A model generated the notes under the pieces. That model did no database searches and was not told where the DNA came from. It saw nothing but the letters and a program-made list of their open reading frames with translations. From NCBI GenBank assembly GCA_018239985.1, contig JAFEGK010000012.1:2870-43886 (forward strand): 41,017 bases of DNA, given 5' to 3'. Shown here piece after piece: positions 13,428 through 21,709 of this stretch. The position numbers and the translations under genes are program-made. Position 1 is the first letter of the stretch. The number at the start of each line of letters is the position of its first letter. This DNA comes from Verrucomicrobiota bacterium. GTDB taxonomy: Bacteria; Chlamydiota; Chlamydiia; Chlamydiales; Rhabdochlamydiaceae.

Positions 13428-15653
13428 TTATTCCTCATCTTTGGGGGCACCAATCAAGATGCGGCGCGGTTTGGCCCCTTCCTGCGGTCCGATGACTCCA
13501 TTTTGCTCGAGCTCATCCATTAAAGAGGCAGCGCGGGCATAGCCGATTTTGAGTTTTCTCTGTAGGAAGGTGGTTGACGCGGTGCCTGTTTCGATGACAA
13601 TCGAGCGGGCCTGGTCATAGAGGCTGTCTTTTCCTTCCTCAGAACCGAGCACTTCTTCTTTTGGCATCCGATCAAATGAGGGAATTAAGTACTTAGGAGG
13701 GGCCTGACTGCAGATGAATTCGTTGATTTGATTGATCTCTTCGTCGCTGATGTAGGTTCCTTGGGCGCGGATGAGGTGAGAGCTTCCCGGGGGCAAGAAG
13801 AGCATATCACCGTTGCCGAGCAGGCTCTCAGCGCCGCTATCGTCGAGGATGATTTGGGAGTTGACGCGGGAGGCCACTTTAAAGGCGATCCGTGTGGGGA
13901 AGTTGGCTTTGATGAGGCCGGTGATCACTTCGCGAGAAGGGCGCTGGGTCGCCAAAATCAGGTGGATGCCGACTGCGCGGGCCATCTGAGCTATACGAGC
14001 GATCGGGGTTTCGAGATCAGAATCAGCTGCCATCATCAGGTCGGCAAATTCGTCGATGATTGCAACTAGTTTTGGCATCGTTTCGGGGATCGGGATATCG
14101 AGCGATTCTTCAAATTGGATATCCCGCTTGCGCATGTTAAAGGCGGTGATATTGCGAAGTCCGAGTTGTTTCAGAATTTCGTAGCGCACTTGCATCTCTT
14201 TTACGAGCCAGTTGAGTGCGGCAAAAGCCCCATGTGCCTCGGTGATGACAGGGGCAATCATGTGGGGGAGGTTTGTATAGCCGGTGAGCTCCACTTTTTT
14301 CGGATCGACCATTAGGAGTTTGATTTCATCGGGCCTGGCATTCATCACAATCGACATCACGATGGTGTTGATACAGACCGATTTTCCAGATCCGGTGGCA
14401 CCTGCGATGATGCAGTGGGGCATTTTAGCCAAATCGCTCATCACGATTTCACCAGTAACGGTCTTTCCAAGGAGAATCGGAATCTGCGCTTTTTGTTTCC
14501 CATGTTGGTAATATTCTAGTAGTTCCCTAAATCCGACTTCCTGTGGAATTAGAGATGGGACCTCGACACCGACGACCGCTTTTCCGGGGATTGGTGCGAT
14601 AATGCGGATCGATTTGGCCTGAAGATTGAGTGCTATGTCGTTTTCCAGTGCTTTAATTTTTTGCACTTTGACGCCTACAGAGGGGTGCACTTCGAAAGAG
14701 GTAATCGTGGGGCCGCAGTGGATATCGCCCACTTTTGCTTCGATCCCAAAGCTTAGGAGGGTCTCTTCTAGGAGGGCTGCCTGCTTGCGCAGATCCTTCT
14801 TCAGAAGGGCAGGATCAACCTGTTTGGGGATCCGCAACATAGAAGCTGGAGGAAGAATATAGTCCCCAGAGTTGTTAAGGGCCGGTTTTCTTGGCGCTGC
14901 CTCCCGTTTTTTTGGAGCCGGAGCAGCAACGACTTTTACCTCTCGAGGAACTGGAGGTGGAGGGAGAACCATGTCTGTGGAAAAAACCGGAAGATCCTCC
15001 TCTTTTTTCGGCAGCTCGAAATCTTTGGCCGATTTGTAGGCCCAAAATCCTAACTTTTTTAATTTTTCCCATACTGTCACCGCTTGGATTTCTGTGAACA
15101 AGAGTGTCGCGACAATAGCGATGATCGAAAAAGTGATGCCGATCCCTACGTTGCTCAGCAGATGTTTCAAGTTGTAAGTGGGCAAGTCGGTGTAGAGATA
15201 ATAGAGGGGAACACCGCCCAAATTGTGCCGTATGTGCATATGGGGATAGGGCTGATTGATTACAATCGTCTCAACGCGCACCTTATGGAGTAAAATATCT
15301 GGAAAGGGGAGTTTGACTTCGGCGATCAAGTTGAGCAAAATACAAAAGGCAAAGAGAAAAGTGCCGAAATAAAAATTCTTTGCCTTGATGCTCTCAGAGG
15401 GATTTTTGCTCAAGGTGATGACTCCCACATAGCCCAAATAAAACATCAAGAGAAAACTGCCGAGTCCAAACACATAGGTGAAGCCAAACGCAATGGCATG
15501 GCCGACTAGCCCAAGCCAATTTTCCCTCGGAGCATCGTTATGAAAACTAAAAAGCGAGAGTTGCATGATGATGGAAAGAGCAATCAGAAGCAGCCCCTTA
15601 GCCTCAGGATGCCGTGCGAAGAACGATTTTTTTTCTTGTTTCTTTACGACCAT
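13428..15653 (-). CDS. ftsK: DNA translocase FtsK/SpoIIIE
   Basis: A 741-residue septal DNA pump for chromosome segregation. The N-terminal 200 residues contain about four transmembrane helices, followed by a short Pro/Lys-rich linker (about 215-270), the motor domain with Walker A GATGSGKS (418-425), the LVAIIDEFADLM Walker B region and a C-terminal winged-helix gamma domain (KIGYARAASLMDELEQNG) that in homologues reads KOPS sites. The linker is much shorter than in E. coli, as usual for SpoIIIE-type proteins. The start is taken as ATG at 15653, overlapping uppP by 10 bases; a TTG 36 bases upstream is the alternative, and neither has a strong ribosome-binding site. uppP, ftsK and the receiver-MBL gene look like one transcript. 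Confidence 0.95.
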   Translation of the reverse strand: MVVKKQEKKSFFARHPEAKGLLLIALSIIMQLSLFSFHNDAPRENWLGLVGHAIAFGFTYVFGLGSFLLMFYLGYVGVITLSKNPSESIKAKNFYFGTFLFAFCILLNLIAEVKLPFPDILLHKVRVETIVINQPYPHMHIRHNLGGVPLYYLYTDLPTYNLKHLLSNVGIGITFSIIAIVATLLFTEIQAVTVWEKLKKLGFWAYKSAKDFELPKKEEDLPVFSTDMVLPPPPVPREVKVVAAPAPKKREAAPRKPALNNSGDYILPPASMLRIPKQVDPALLKKDLRKQAALLEETLLSFGIEAKVGDIHCGPTITSFEVHPSVGVKVQKIKALENDIALNLQAKSIRIIAPIPGKAVVGVEVPSLIPQEVGFRELLEYYQHGKQKAQIPILLGKTVTGEIVMSDLAKMPHCIIAGATGSGKSVCINTIVMSIVMNARPDEIKLLMVDPKKVELTGYTNLPHMIAPVITEAHGAFAALNWLVKEMQVRYEILKQLGLRNITAFNMRKRDIQFEESLDIPIPETMPKLVAIIDEFADLMMAADSDLETPIARIAQMARAVGIHLILATQRPSREVITGLIKANFPTRIAFKVASRVNSQIILDDSGAESLLGNGDMLFLPPGSSHLIRAQGTYISDEEINQINEFICSQAPPKYLIPSFDRMPKEEVLGSEEGKDSLYDQARSIVIETGTASTTFLQRKLKIGYARAASLMDELEQNGVIGPQEGAKPRRILIGAPKDEE

Positions 15654-16399
15654 AGGAAGAAGCTCGCTATCATACCAAGTAGAATACAATACCAGGCAAA
15701 ATGTTTTAAATTCCCTTTTTCAAGCCACGCAATGGCAAAGCGGATCACAATGATCCCTGCAATAAATGCGGCTCCAAAACCGATGAGACAGTCGAGATTC
15801 AGCTGGATCGTCTCTTGATCTTTCCATAGGCGGAGCGTCTCAACCAAATTTCCACCCACAATTGTCGGGATCGCGAGTAAAAACGAAAATCGCACAGCAT
15901 CTTTTGGAGCCCATCCCAGAGCGCTAGCGCAAGAAATCGTTGATGCACTGCGTGAAATCCCCGGAATTAGCGCCGCCGACTGCATCGTTCCAATGAGCAA
16001 CGCATCGCGCACCGGTCTTCCCGGGCTCTTGACCCGTATTTTCTGTCCGAGTAGCAAAATCGCTCCGGTGATCATTAAGCAAAATCCTAGAAATTGTGGC
16101 TCAGAAGCTATTTTGCGCAAAGATCCAAGGAGAAAATAGCTCGGAACTAGAGGGATAAGGGCAAGAAACAAATAGAGCATCCCTTTTCGATCTTCGACAA
16201 TGAGTTTGACTATTTCCCGTTTGAAAAACCACACCAACGCCAAAAGGGAGCCCAAATGGCAAGCCAAATCAAAAATAACTGGCATTTCCTCCACACCAAA
16301 GAGCATCTTGGTCAATTTGAGATGAGCCGATGAGCTGATCGGGAAAAATTCGGTCATGCCTTGAACAACACCAAGTAATAATGCGAGCAAATGGGACAT
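15644..16399 (-). CDS. uppP: Undecaprenyl-diphosphate phosphatase (BacA type)
   Basis: A 251-residue integral membrane enzyme that dephosphorylates undecaprenyl pyrophosphate, recycling the carrier for lipid II synthesis. The two family boxes are clear: GVVQGMTEFFPISSSAHL (9-26) and PGISRSASTISCA (about 146-158), with about seven hydrophobic helices. Length is slightly below the usual 265-275. The gene starts the uppP-ftsK-receiver-MBL run. Together with murF, mraY and murD near the other end of the window, it shows that this organism has a working lipid II pathway. Confidence 0.95.
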   Translation of the reverse strand: MSHLLALLLGVVQGMTEFFPISSSAHLKLTKMLFGVEEMPVIFDLACHLGSLLALVWFFKREIVKLIVEDRKGMLYLFLALIPLVPSYFLLGSLRKIASEPQFLGFCLMITGAILLLGQKIRVKSPGRPVRDALLIGTMQSAALIPGISRSASTISCASALGWAPKDAVRFSFLLAIPTIVGGNLVETLRLWKDQETIQLNLDCLIGFGAAFIAGIIVIRFAIAWLEKGNLKHFAWYCILLGMIASFFLWS

Positions 16400-16465
16400 T
16401 CCTCATTGATAGCATAAGCTAGGAAAAGATGCAAAATTTTGTGCTAGTAAAATGGAAGATCTGCC

Positions 16466-16471
16466 TATAAT
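16466..16471 (+). promoter_or_regulatory. TATAAT box just before the MsrQ-like gene
   Basis: A perfect -10 hexamer ends five bases before the ATG at 16477, with no convincing -35 box at 16-18 bases. If used, the transcript would be leaderless or start inside the codon region. Confidence 0.25.
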
Positions 16472-16476
16472 GGTTC

Positions 16477-17064
16477 ATGCTCAATCTTTTTAAGAAGAAA
16501 TTGGTCATTTGGACACTTTGCGCTCTCCCATTCGCATACATCTTCGTTTTAGCTTGGAGCAATGGACTGGCGTCCACTGAGTTTTGGCATTGGAACATTA
16601 AGATCTGTGGCTATACAGCTGTAGCATTGCTTGCGATCTGTCTGGTGTCTGCTCCACTGCACAAAATGTTTTCCGCTTCCAAAATCTTGAGCGTGTTGCA
16701 CCGCCATCAAAGAGAGACTGGCTTGGCGTCCTTTTTCTATGCTCTAGTGCATGCCACATCCTATTTTATCGAAAAGCGTATCCGAATCGGTGAATATGAG
16801 TGGATCTATCTCCTCCACCCTGTCATTATTCCAGGATGGATTGCGCTGGCGATTCTGCTAGCGCTTGCTGTGACCAGCAATCAGTTTTCGATCAAAAAAT
16901 TGACCTACAAGAAGTGGAAAAATCTCCATAGGGCCGTCTACATTGCAGAAGGGGCTGTCTTTTTCCATATGGTCTTTCAAGGAGGGCAGATCCTTCTTTG
17001 GGGATGTCTCATCTTCATTCCTCTGTTCATTGCACAAAGCATCCGATGGAAAAAGAAGGCTTAG
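16477..17064 (+). CDS. msrQ: MsrQ/ferric-reductase-like heme membrane protein
   Basis: A 195-residue protein with about six transmembrane helices. Its pattern fits the MsrQ (YedZ) family: WNIKICGYTAVALLAICLVSAPLHKM, then HRHQRETGLASFFYALVHATSYFI with candidate heme His residues, and YKKWKNLHRAVYIAEGAVFFHMVFQ with another two. MsrQ carries b-type heme and passes electrons to MsrP, which repairs oxidised methionines in the periplasm; MsrP is not in the window, so the partner and even the electron acceptor are open. The gene is divergent from uppP. A generic ferric-reductase-like transmembrane protein is the alternative. Confidence 0.75.
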   Translation: MLNLFKKKLVIWTLCALPFAYIFVLAWSNGLASTEFWHWNIKICGYTAVALLAICLVSAPLHKMFSASKILSVLHRHQRETGLASFFYALVHATSYFIEKRIRIGEYEWIYLLHPVIIPGWIALAILLALAVTSNQFSIKKLTYKKWKNLHRAVYIAEGAVFFHMVFQGGQILLWGCLIFIPLFIAQSIRWKKKA

Positions 17065-17087
17065 AAACCAATTCCGTTAACACTCTC

Positions 17088-17180
17088 TTAGAATTTTAAA
17101 AGGTCTTCCAAGCTGATGACGTGATGGATTAATTCAGTGGACCAAGCATTCGGCTTAATTCCTGCTGCGGTGATTTCCAT
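17088..17180 (-). CDS. Possible 30-residue ORF or gene remnant
   Basis: An ATG-started frame (MEITAAGIKPNAWSTELIHH, ending EDLLKF and TAA) lies just downstream of ogt on the same strand. AAGGA, inside the end of ogt, is 13-17 bases before the ATG, too far for a good site. Composition is protein-like, but the length is too short to be sure. It could be a genuine small peptide gene or the tail of a decayed gene. Confidence 0.25.
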   Translation of the reverse strand: MEITAAGIKPNAWSTELIHHVISLEDLLKF

Positions 17181-17189
17181 AATATTTAA

Positions 17190-17657
17190 TTATTCCTTGC
17201 TTTCAAGGTTGAGTAGCCACTGCTTTTTATCTAATCCGCCGCCATAGCCGCCGATTGCACCGCTCTTGTTGATGACGCGGTGACAGGGGATGATGATTGC
17301 CAGTTGGTTGGCACCGTTAGCTTGTGCGACTGCTCGACAGCCAAGGGGGTTGTCTACTGCAATGGCTAAATCAGAATAGGAAATCGTTTCCCCGTAGGGG
17401 ATTTTTTGAAGTTGTTCCCAAACTTGCTTTTGGAAGGCAGTGCCTTGAGGAGCGATGGGAGTCCTGAATTCTTGCACTTTGCCTGCGAAATAGAGCTCAA
17501 GTTCTTGCGCAATTTGGTCGATGGGGGATGTCCGGCCACTAGGGGTGTTGTGGCTCCGTTTTCTGTGCTCAAATTCGAGGACGTAGAGAGCTTTCTCATC
17601 TGCGATGGCAAGCATGGGGCCTAATGGTGTGGGGATCCAATGAGATTTGAATTTCAT
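17190..17657 (-). CDS. ogt: Methylated-DNA--protein-cysteine methyltransferase
   Basis: A 155-residue suicide DNA-repair protein that moves the methyl group of O6-methylguanine to its active Cys in IIPCHRV, followed by GGYGGGLDKKQWLLNLE. The start is MKFKSHW at 17657; any longer reading runs into the tRNA-His gene and is spurious. The ATG lies only 11 bases past the tRNA 3' end, with no separate promoter visible, so the gene is probably expressed from the comEC-tRNA-His transcript. Length matches single-domain Ogt/MGMT proteins. Confidence 0.92.
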   Translation of the reverse strand: MKFKSHWIPTPLGPMLAIADEKALYVLEFEHRKRSHNTPSGRTSPIDQIAQELELYFAGKVQEFRTPIAPQGTAFQKQVWEQLQKIPYGETISYSDLAIAVDNPLGCRAVAQANGANQLAIIIPCHRVINKSGAIGGYGGGLDKKQWLLNLESKE

Positions 17658-17668
17658 ACGTAAAAGAG

Positions 17669-17743
17669 GGCGATCGACGGGGCTCGAACCCGCGACCTTC
17701 GGAATCACAATCCAACGCTCTAACCAACTGAGCTACGATCGCC
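17669..17743 (-). tRNA. tRNA-His (GUG)
   Basis: The minus strand folds into a full cloverleaf: acceptor GCGATCG/CGATCGC, D-stem GCTC/GAGC, anticodon stem TTGGA/TCCGA with loop TTGTGAT (anticodon GTG) and T-stem GCGGG/CCCGT with loop TTCGAGC. An extra G at the 5' end pairs with C73, the G-1:C73 pair diagnostic of tRNA-His. CCA is not encoded. Its first 11 bases overlap the 3' end of comEC. Confidence 0.97.
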
Positions 17744-19199
17744 AGGAAATGCTCCCGATTTTACTGGTTTGCTCCCTTTTGGTCAATCCGATTGCGCAGA
17801 TTAGCGAAGTCAGGGTGATGACCATGGGGAATGGGAGGGAGTTAACGAAAATTTTGAAATTAAGGATTTCGGGGGGATTGGCGATGATTTGCAAAAGCCA
17901 CTTCGTATAGAGGGCGTTGACTTTGCCAAGTGGTGGGATGAGGGCCCCGAGGGGAAGGAGCATGATCGCGATCCCAAGTAGGGGGGTGAGGAAAAGATTG
18001 AAGGGAATGCTAAGGAGGGGGAAGCAGTGAAAAATGTAAAACATGGCTGGTAGGGTGGTCAAATGGACGGCGAGGTTGAGTGCGAGGCCATTGCGGATGG
18101 CGCTGGCGAGAAGGTAGCCGTGCTTGTCGAGAAGAGAGAATTGTTTAAGTTCACCGAATTTTCTCTCCGGAAGTAGCCCTTGGAGCATGGTGTTGAAGGG
18201 GGTATGGAAAAGAAGAATGCCAATGGTGGCGAGAAAGCTGAGCTGAAATCCGACGTTGCTGATCGTGAGGGGATCTAGGATCAATTCGATGAGGAGGGCG
18301 GCGCCGAGGAGATTGAGTGGATCGCCAGGTCTCTTTAGTAGGATTCCTAAGACATAAAGGGTGATCATGGTGAATGCTCGCAAAACTGATGGGGTGATGC
18401 CTAAAAAGATGAAGTACAGAAGCAATAAGGCAAGGAGGATGATATAGGCTGGCCGTGGAGGGAGGGCGGCGCGCAGTAGGGTGCCGAGCAATGTGGCGAT
18501 GAGAGCGAAATGGAGTCCAGAGATCGCGAGGATATGGCCTAGGCCGACTTTGCGAAATTCCATGGCCAGCAGCCACTGGTCGATATCACCTGTGGCGATC
18601 GAAGCGAAAAAATGGGCAGTTTTTCGGTCGGAGATAGTGTGGTGGAAATAGCTGCGTACCGATTCTTTACACTTAAAGCGAAAGCGGACCAGAGAAGGGG
18701 TGGCTTTGAGCGGCTCCCAAGGGATATTTTTGTCGGGTTTGAAGAGAAGCCGCTCTTTATTTTCGAGAGTGCCGTGGATTTTCCATTTGGTTCCTAAAGG
18801 GGGAGGTTTATTTTGGATGAGCGTGCAGGGGATGTTGGAATAGGTTTTCCCATCTGCTTCGAAGGTTTTGAGAGTCCCTTTTAAAGCAATGGAGCGTTTA
18901 AAGGGCGATTGGGTCGGCTGAATCGATTCGAGGCTGAAGATTCCATGGCCTTGGAGTTTCGATTCAGCTGGCAAAGTATACTTAGAAAAGGCCATCACAA
19001 AACCGGCAATGCAGAAAAACCATCCGATCCATTTTCTCTTTGAAAAAAGTGTGAGCAATAGCAGGGGGAGGATGTAGATCCAATGACGATAAAGGGCGCT
19101 GGAGCAACCGATGAGGAAGTATAGTCCCCATAGGAGCAGTGGAGCCCTATCTTTGAGGGGGGAGCTCTTTTTCGATAGAACGGTAGATAAGACGGACAC
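17733..19199 (-). CDS. comEC: ComEC/Rec2-family DNA uptake channel protein
   Basis: A 488-residue polytopic membrane protein. After three to four N-terminal helices and an OB-like soluble part (about 90-165), the competence domain begins with GLGHILAISGLHFALIATLLG and continues with some seven helices. The C-terminal MBL-like nuclease domain of full ComEC is absent, so it corresponds to the shorter form. The start is GTG at 19199, inside the end of ndh (53-base overlap), without a clear ribosome-binding site. The last codons (W-R-S-stop) are encoded within tRNA-His. Chlamydiae have a homologue (CT339, as I recall); a role in DNA import is inferred from the family. Confidence 0.88.
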   Translation of the reverse strand: MSVLSTVLSKKSSPLKDRAPLLLWGLYFLIGCSSALYRHWIYILPLLLLTLFSKRKWIGWFFCIAGFVMAFSKYTLPAESKLQGHGIFSLESIQPTQSPFKRSIALKGTLKTFEADGKTYSNIPCTLIQNKPPPLGTKWKIHGTLENKERLLFKPDKNIPWEPLKATPSLVRFRFKCKESVRSYFHHTISDRKTAHFFASIATGDIDQWLLAMEFRKVGLGHILAISGLHFALIATLLGTLLRAALPPRPAYIILLALLLLYFIFLGITPSVLRAFTMITLYVLGILLKRPGDPLNLLGAALLIELILDPLTISNVGFQLSFLATIGILLFHTPFNTMLQGLLPERKFGELKQFSLLDKHGYLLASAIRNGLALNLAVHLTTLPAMFYIFHCFPLLSIPFNLFLTPLLGIAIMLLPLGALIPPLGKVNALYTKWLLQIIANPPEILNFKIFVNSLPFPMVITLTSLICAIGLTKREQTSKIGSISWRS

Positions 19200-20415
19200 C
19201 GCGTTGGCCTGTTATAAAATAGTAGAACCACTCCACTAGCACTCCAAAACGGTTGCGGAAGCCGATCAAGTAGACGATGTGAATAAAACACCAGGCGAGC
19301 CAGGCTAAAAATCCGGTCATTTTGAATTTGCCCATCAGAACAATCGCTTTCTTCGTTCCGATCGTTGCCATGCTTCCCTTGTCGAAATAATTGAAGGGAG
19401 AGCGATCCTCTTTGGGGGTCTGCTTTTTGATGATTTTTGCGACATATTTTCCTTGTTGAATCGCAGTTGGAGCGATTCCTGGAAGGGGTTTTCCGTCCTT
19501 TCCTTTGGCATGGGCTGCGTCGCCGATGATGAAGACTTCTGGATGGCCAGGGATGGTGAGATCTGGCTGAACAATCGCGCGGCCGGCGCGGTCGAGTGGA
19601 ATGTCGAGGGATTTTAGTAGGGGAGAAGCCTGGTTGCCTGCAGCCCAAACGACGTTGACGCTGGGGATGAATTCATCTTCGAGTTGTACCCCTTCTTCGG
19701 TGATATTAGTCACTTTCTTGCCAGTGATGACGCGGACGCCGAGTTCTTTCAGATCATTTTCAGCGTGTATCGCGAGACTTTCAGGGTACATGGGGAGGAT
19801 ATGAGGTAACGCCTCGACTAGGTAGATTTTTGACCTTTCAGGTTTGATGCGTCGAAAGTTCTTAAACAGGGTTTTATTCGCGATTTCTGCTATGGCCCCT
19901 GCCATTTCGACCCCTGTAGGCCCGCCGCCGATGACGACGAAATTCAGGTATTTTTCCGATTCAGAAATCCGATCCATCCGCTCAGCCTTTTCAAAAGAAA
20001 TCAACACTTGTTCGCGGATTTTTAAAGCGTCTTGTATCGTTTTGAGCCCCGGGGCAAAATGCTCCCACTGGTCATTGCCAAAATACGAATGGCGTGCGCC
20101 AGTGGCTAGAACCAGATAATCATAAGAGATGATATCTCCGTTTTGGAGGATCACCTTTCTCCCTTTTGTATCAACTTGAGCAACATCGCCCATGATCACG
20201 GAGATGTTTTCTTGATTACGAAAAATTTCACGGATCGGGGTGGCGATTTCACCTGGAGAGAGAGCAGCTGTAGCAACTTGATAGAGAAGGGGTTGGAAAA
20301 GGTGGTGGTTGGTTTTGTCGATGATGAGGATATCGAGATCGGCCTTCCTCAACGCCTTTGCAACATTGAGACCACCAAAACCTCCGCCAACGATAACCAC
20401 TTTAGTATTGGGCAT
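19147..20415 (-). CDS. ndh: Type II NADH dehydrogenase (NDH-2)
   Basis: A 422-residue single-subunit NADH:quinone oxidoreductase. Two Rossmann motifs are visible: VVIVGGGFGGLNVAKAL (FAD, residues 5-21) and FVVIGGGPTGVEMAGAIAEI (NADH, about 160-179), with FIIGDAAHA, the family's FAD-binding end. The C-terminal third has a hydrophobic segment (FLAWLAWCFIHIVYLIGF) for membrane attachment. It moves electrons from NADH to quinone without proton pumping. The start MPNTKVV at 20415 has a purine-rich GAGAGAAG upstream and is preferred over one 33 bases earlier. It overlaps comEC and is divergent from hprK. Confidence 0.93.
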   Translation of the reverse strand: MPNTKVVIVGGGFGGLNVAKALRKADLDILIIDKTNHHLFQPLLYQVATAALSPGEIATPIREIFRNQENISVIMGDVAQVDTKGRKVILQNGDIISYDYLVLATGARHSYFGNDQWEHFAPGLKTIQDALKIREQVLISFEKAERMDRISESEKYLNFVVIGGGPTGVEMAGAIAEIANKTLFKNFRRIKPERSKIYLVEALPHILPMYPESLAIHAENDLKELGVRVITGKKVTNITEEGVQLEDEFIPSVNVVWAAGNQASPLLKSLDIPLDRAGRAIVQPDLTIPGHPEVFIIGDAAHAKGKDGKPLPGIAPTAIQQGKYVAKIIKKQTPKEDRSPFNYFDKGSMATIGTKKAIVLMGKFKMTGFLAWLAWCFIHIVYLIGFRNRFGVLVEWFYYFITGQRGVRLIYRSIEKELPPQR

Positions 20416-20484
20416 ACTTCTCTCTTTTAAAAAACGGTATTCTCCCATAAACTTAACTTAAAGACAATTCATTGGCAAACAGAA

Positions 20485-21450
20485 ATGGTATACGTTGAGG
20501 ACCTGCTGCGTGAGCATGGTAAATCCTTAGGGCTCGATTTAATCGTTAGCAATGTAGAATTGAAACGGAAAATCCCCCGCCCAGAGATTCATCGCCCCGG
20601 ATTGAGCTTAGCCGGCTTCATGAAGAAGTTTGTCCCAAATCGGTTGCTGGTCTTTGGTAACAGCGAAGTGCTCTATCTCAAAGAATTGCCTACTGAGCTG
20701 CAAAAAGAGCGCCTAGAAGCGATTTTAACCGAAGAGACCCCTGCGGTGATTGTTGCAGGGAAGTACAGTGTCCCAAAGAAAATCGTTCATATTTGTCGAG
20801 AACAACAGATCCCCCTTTTTAAGACGACGTTGCCCACGACCGAGGTTCTTACAAAAGCAACATCCTTGCTCATTGACGAGTTTGCCCCGATGACAACTTG
20901 TCATGGCACATTTATCGAAGCGTTTGGCCTTGGCGTTCTGATCCAGGGAGATTCATCGATTGGAAAAAGTGAAGCGGCGCTTGGTCTGATGGAAAAGGGG
21001 CACCGCTTAATTTCTGACGATGTGGTCAAACTGCGCTTGCGCAAAGATTCAACAATCGAGGGGAGTGGCCCTGAGCTTAATAAGCACATGATGGAGATCC
21101 GTGGGATTGGAATTATCAATGTCGCCCATCTCTATGGGGCCGTCTGCGTCCGTGGATCTAAGAGCCTCGATCTGATTGTCAAGTTGGAAGAATGGGACGA
21201 TCAAGCCTTTTATGACAGGATCGGGCTCGATGAAAAATTCATAGAGATGCTTGGCGTAAATATTCCCTATCATATACTGCCTGTAAAACCTGGACGAGAC
21301 GTGGTTTTGCTCATTGAGACGATTGTGCTTAACCACCGATTGAAATTGATGGGCTATCACTCAGCTCGAGAATTTAATGTGAAATTGTTAGAGACGATTT
21401 CCCGCAAACAAAAAGAAAAAGACCGTGAAGCAACTACAAAAACGAGTTAA
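20485..21450 (+). CDS. hprK: HPr kinase/phosphorylase
   Basis: A 321-residue bifunctional enzyme that phosphorylates and dephosphorylates HPr on its regulatory Ser. The C-terminal catalytic domain has the P-loop GDSSIGKSE (about 154-162), LISDDVV and the HPrK signature MEIRGIGIINV (about 204-214). The N-terminal domain (1-130) is the usual HPrK N-domain. It precedes ptsH with a 26-base overlap, followed by ptsI, which confirms the assignment. The ATG has no clear Shine-Dalgarno sequence. The C-terminal tail is Lys/Glu-rich. With no sugar permease nearby, a purely regulatory PTS is likely. Confidence 0.95.
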   Translation: MVYVEDLLREHGKSLGLDLIVSNVELKRKIPRPEIHRPGLSLAGFMKKFVPNRLLVFGNSEVLYLKELPTELQKERLEAILTEETPAVIVAGKYSVPKKIVHICREQQIPLFKTTLPTTEVLTKATSLLIDEFAPMTTCHGTFIEAFGLGVLIQGDSSIGKSEAALGLMEKGHRLISDDVVKLRLRKDSTIEGSGPELNKHMMEIRGIGIINVAHLYGAVCVRGSKSLDLIVKLEEWDDQAFYDRIGLDEKFIEMLGVNIPYHILPVKPGRDVVLLIETIVLNHRLKLMGYHSAREFNVKLLETISRKQKEKDREATTKTS

Positions 21451-21709
21451 AGTTAAAAATCCTTTGGGTTTGCATGCCCGCCCCGCCAGCGTGATTGCTC
21501 GTTTGCTGCAAAAGAGCAAATCGAAGGTCCTTTTCACTTTTCATGAGGAAACTATCAACGCTCGTAGTATCATGTCTGTACTGATGCTTGCCGCGAATCA
21601 AAACGCGCAGATCTTGATTACCATTGAAGGGGACGATGCCCAAGAGACGATGGATAGCCTCGTCGAAGCCTTCAACAATCAGTTTGGGGAAACAACGAAT
21701 GAGTCCTGA
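21425..21709 (+). CDS. ptsH: Phosphocarrier protein HPr
   Basis: A 94-residue phosphocarrier. The active His is H17 in NPLGLHARPAS (equivalent to His15), and S48 in NARSIMSVL corresponds to the regulatory Ser46 targeted by HPr kinase. Both are intact, so both phosphorylation modes are possible. The start is GTG inside hprK, and the stop overlaps ptsI by 11 bases. It is slightly longer than E. coli HPr (85) because of a few residues at each end. Confidence 0.96.
   Translation: MKQLQKRVKVKNPLGLHARPASVIARLLQKSKSKVLFTFHEETINARSIMSVLMLAANQNAQILITIEGDDAQETMDSLVEAFNNQFGETTNES

Noticed and set aside
17658-17708. N-terminal extension of Ogt by 17 residues
   Set aside because: It translates the 3' part of tRNA-His and has no counterpart in the family.
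18151-18576. Second frame within comEC suggesting a frameshift
   Set aside because: The comEC frame is uninterrupted through the competence domain; the alternative translation is His/Pro/Arg-rich and not protein-like.
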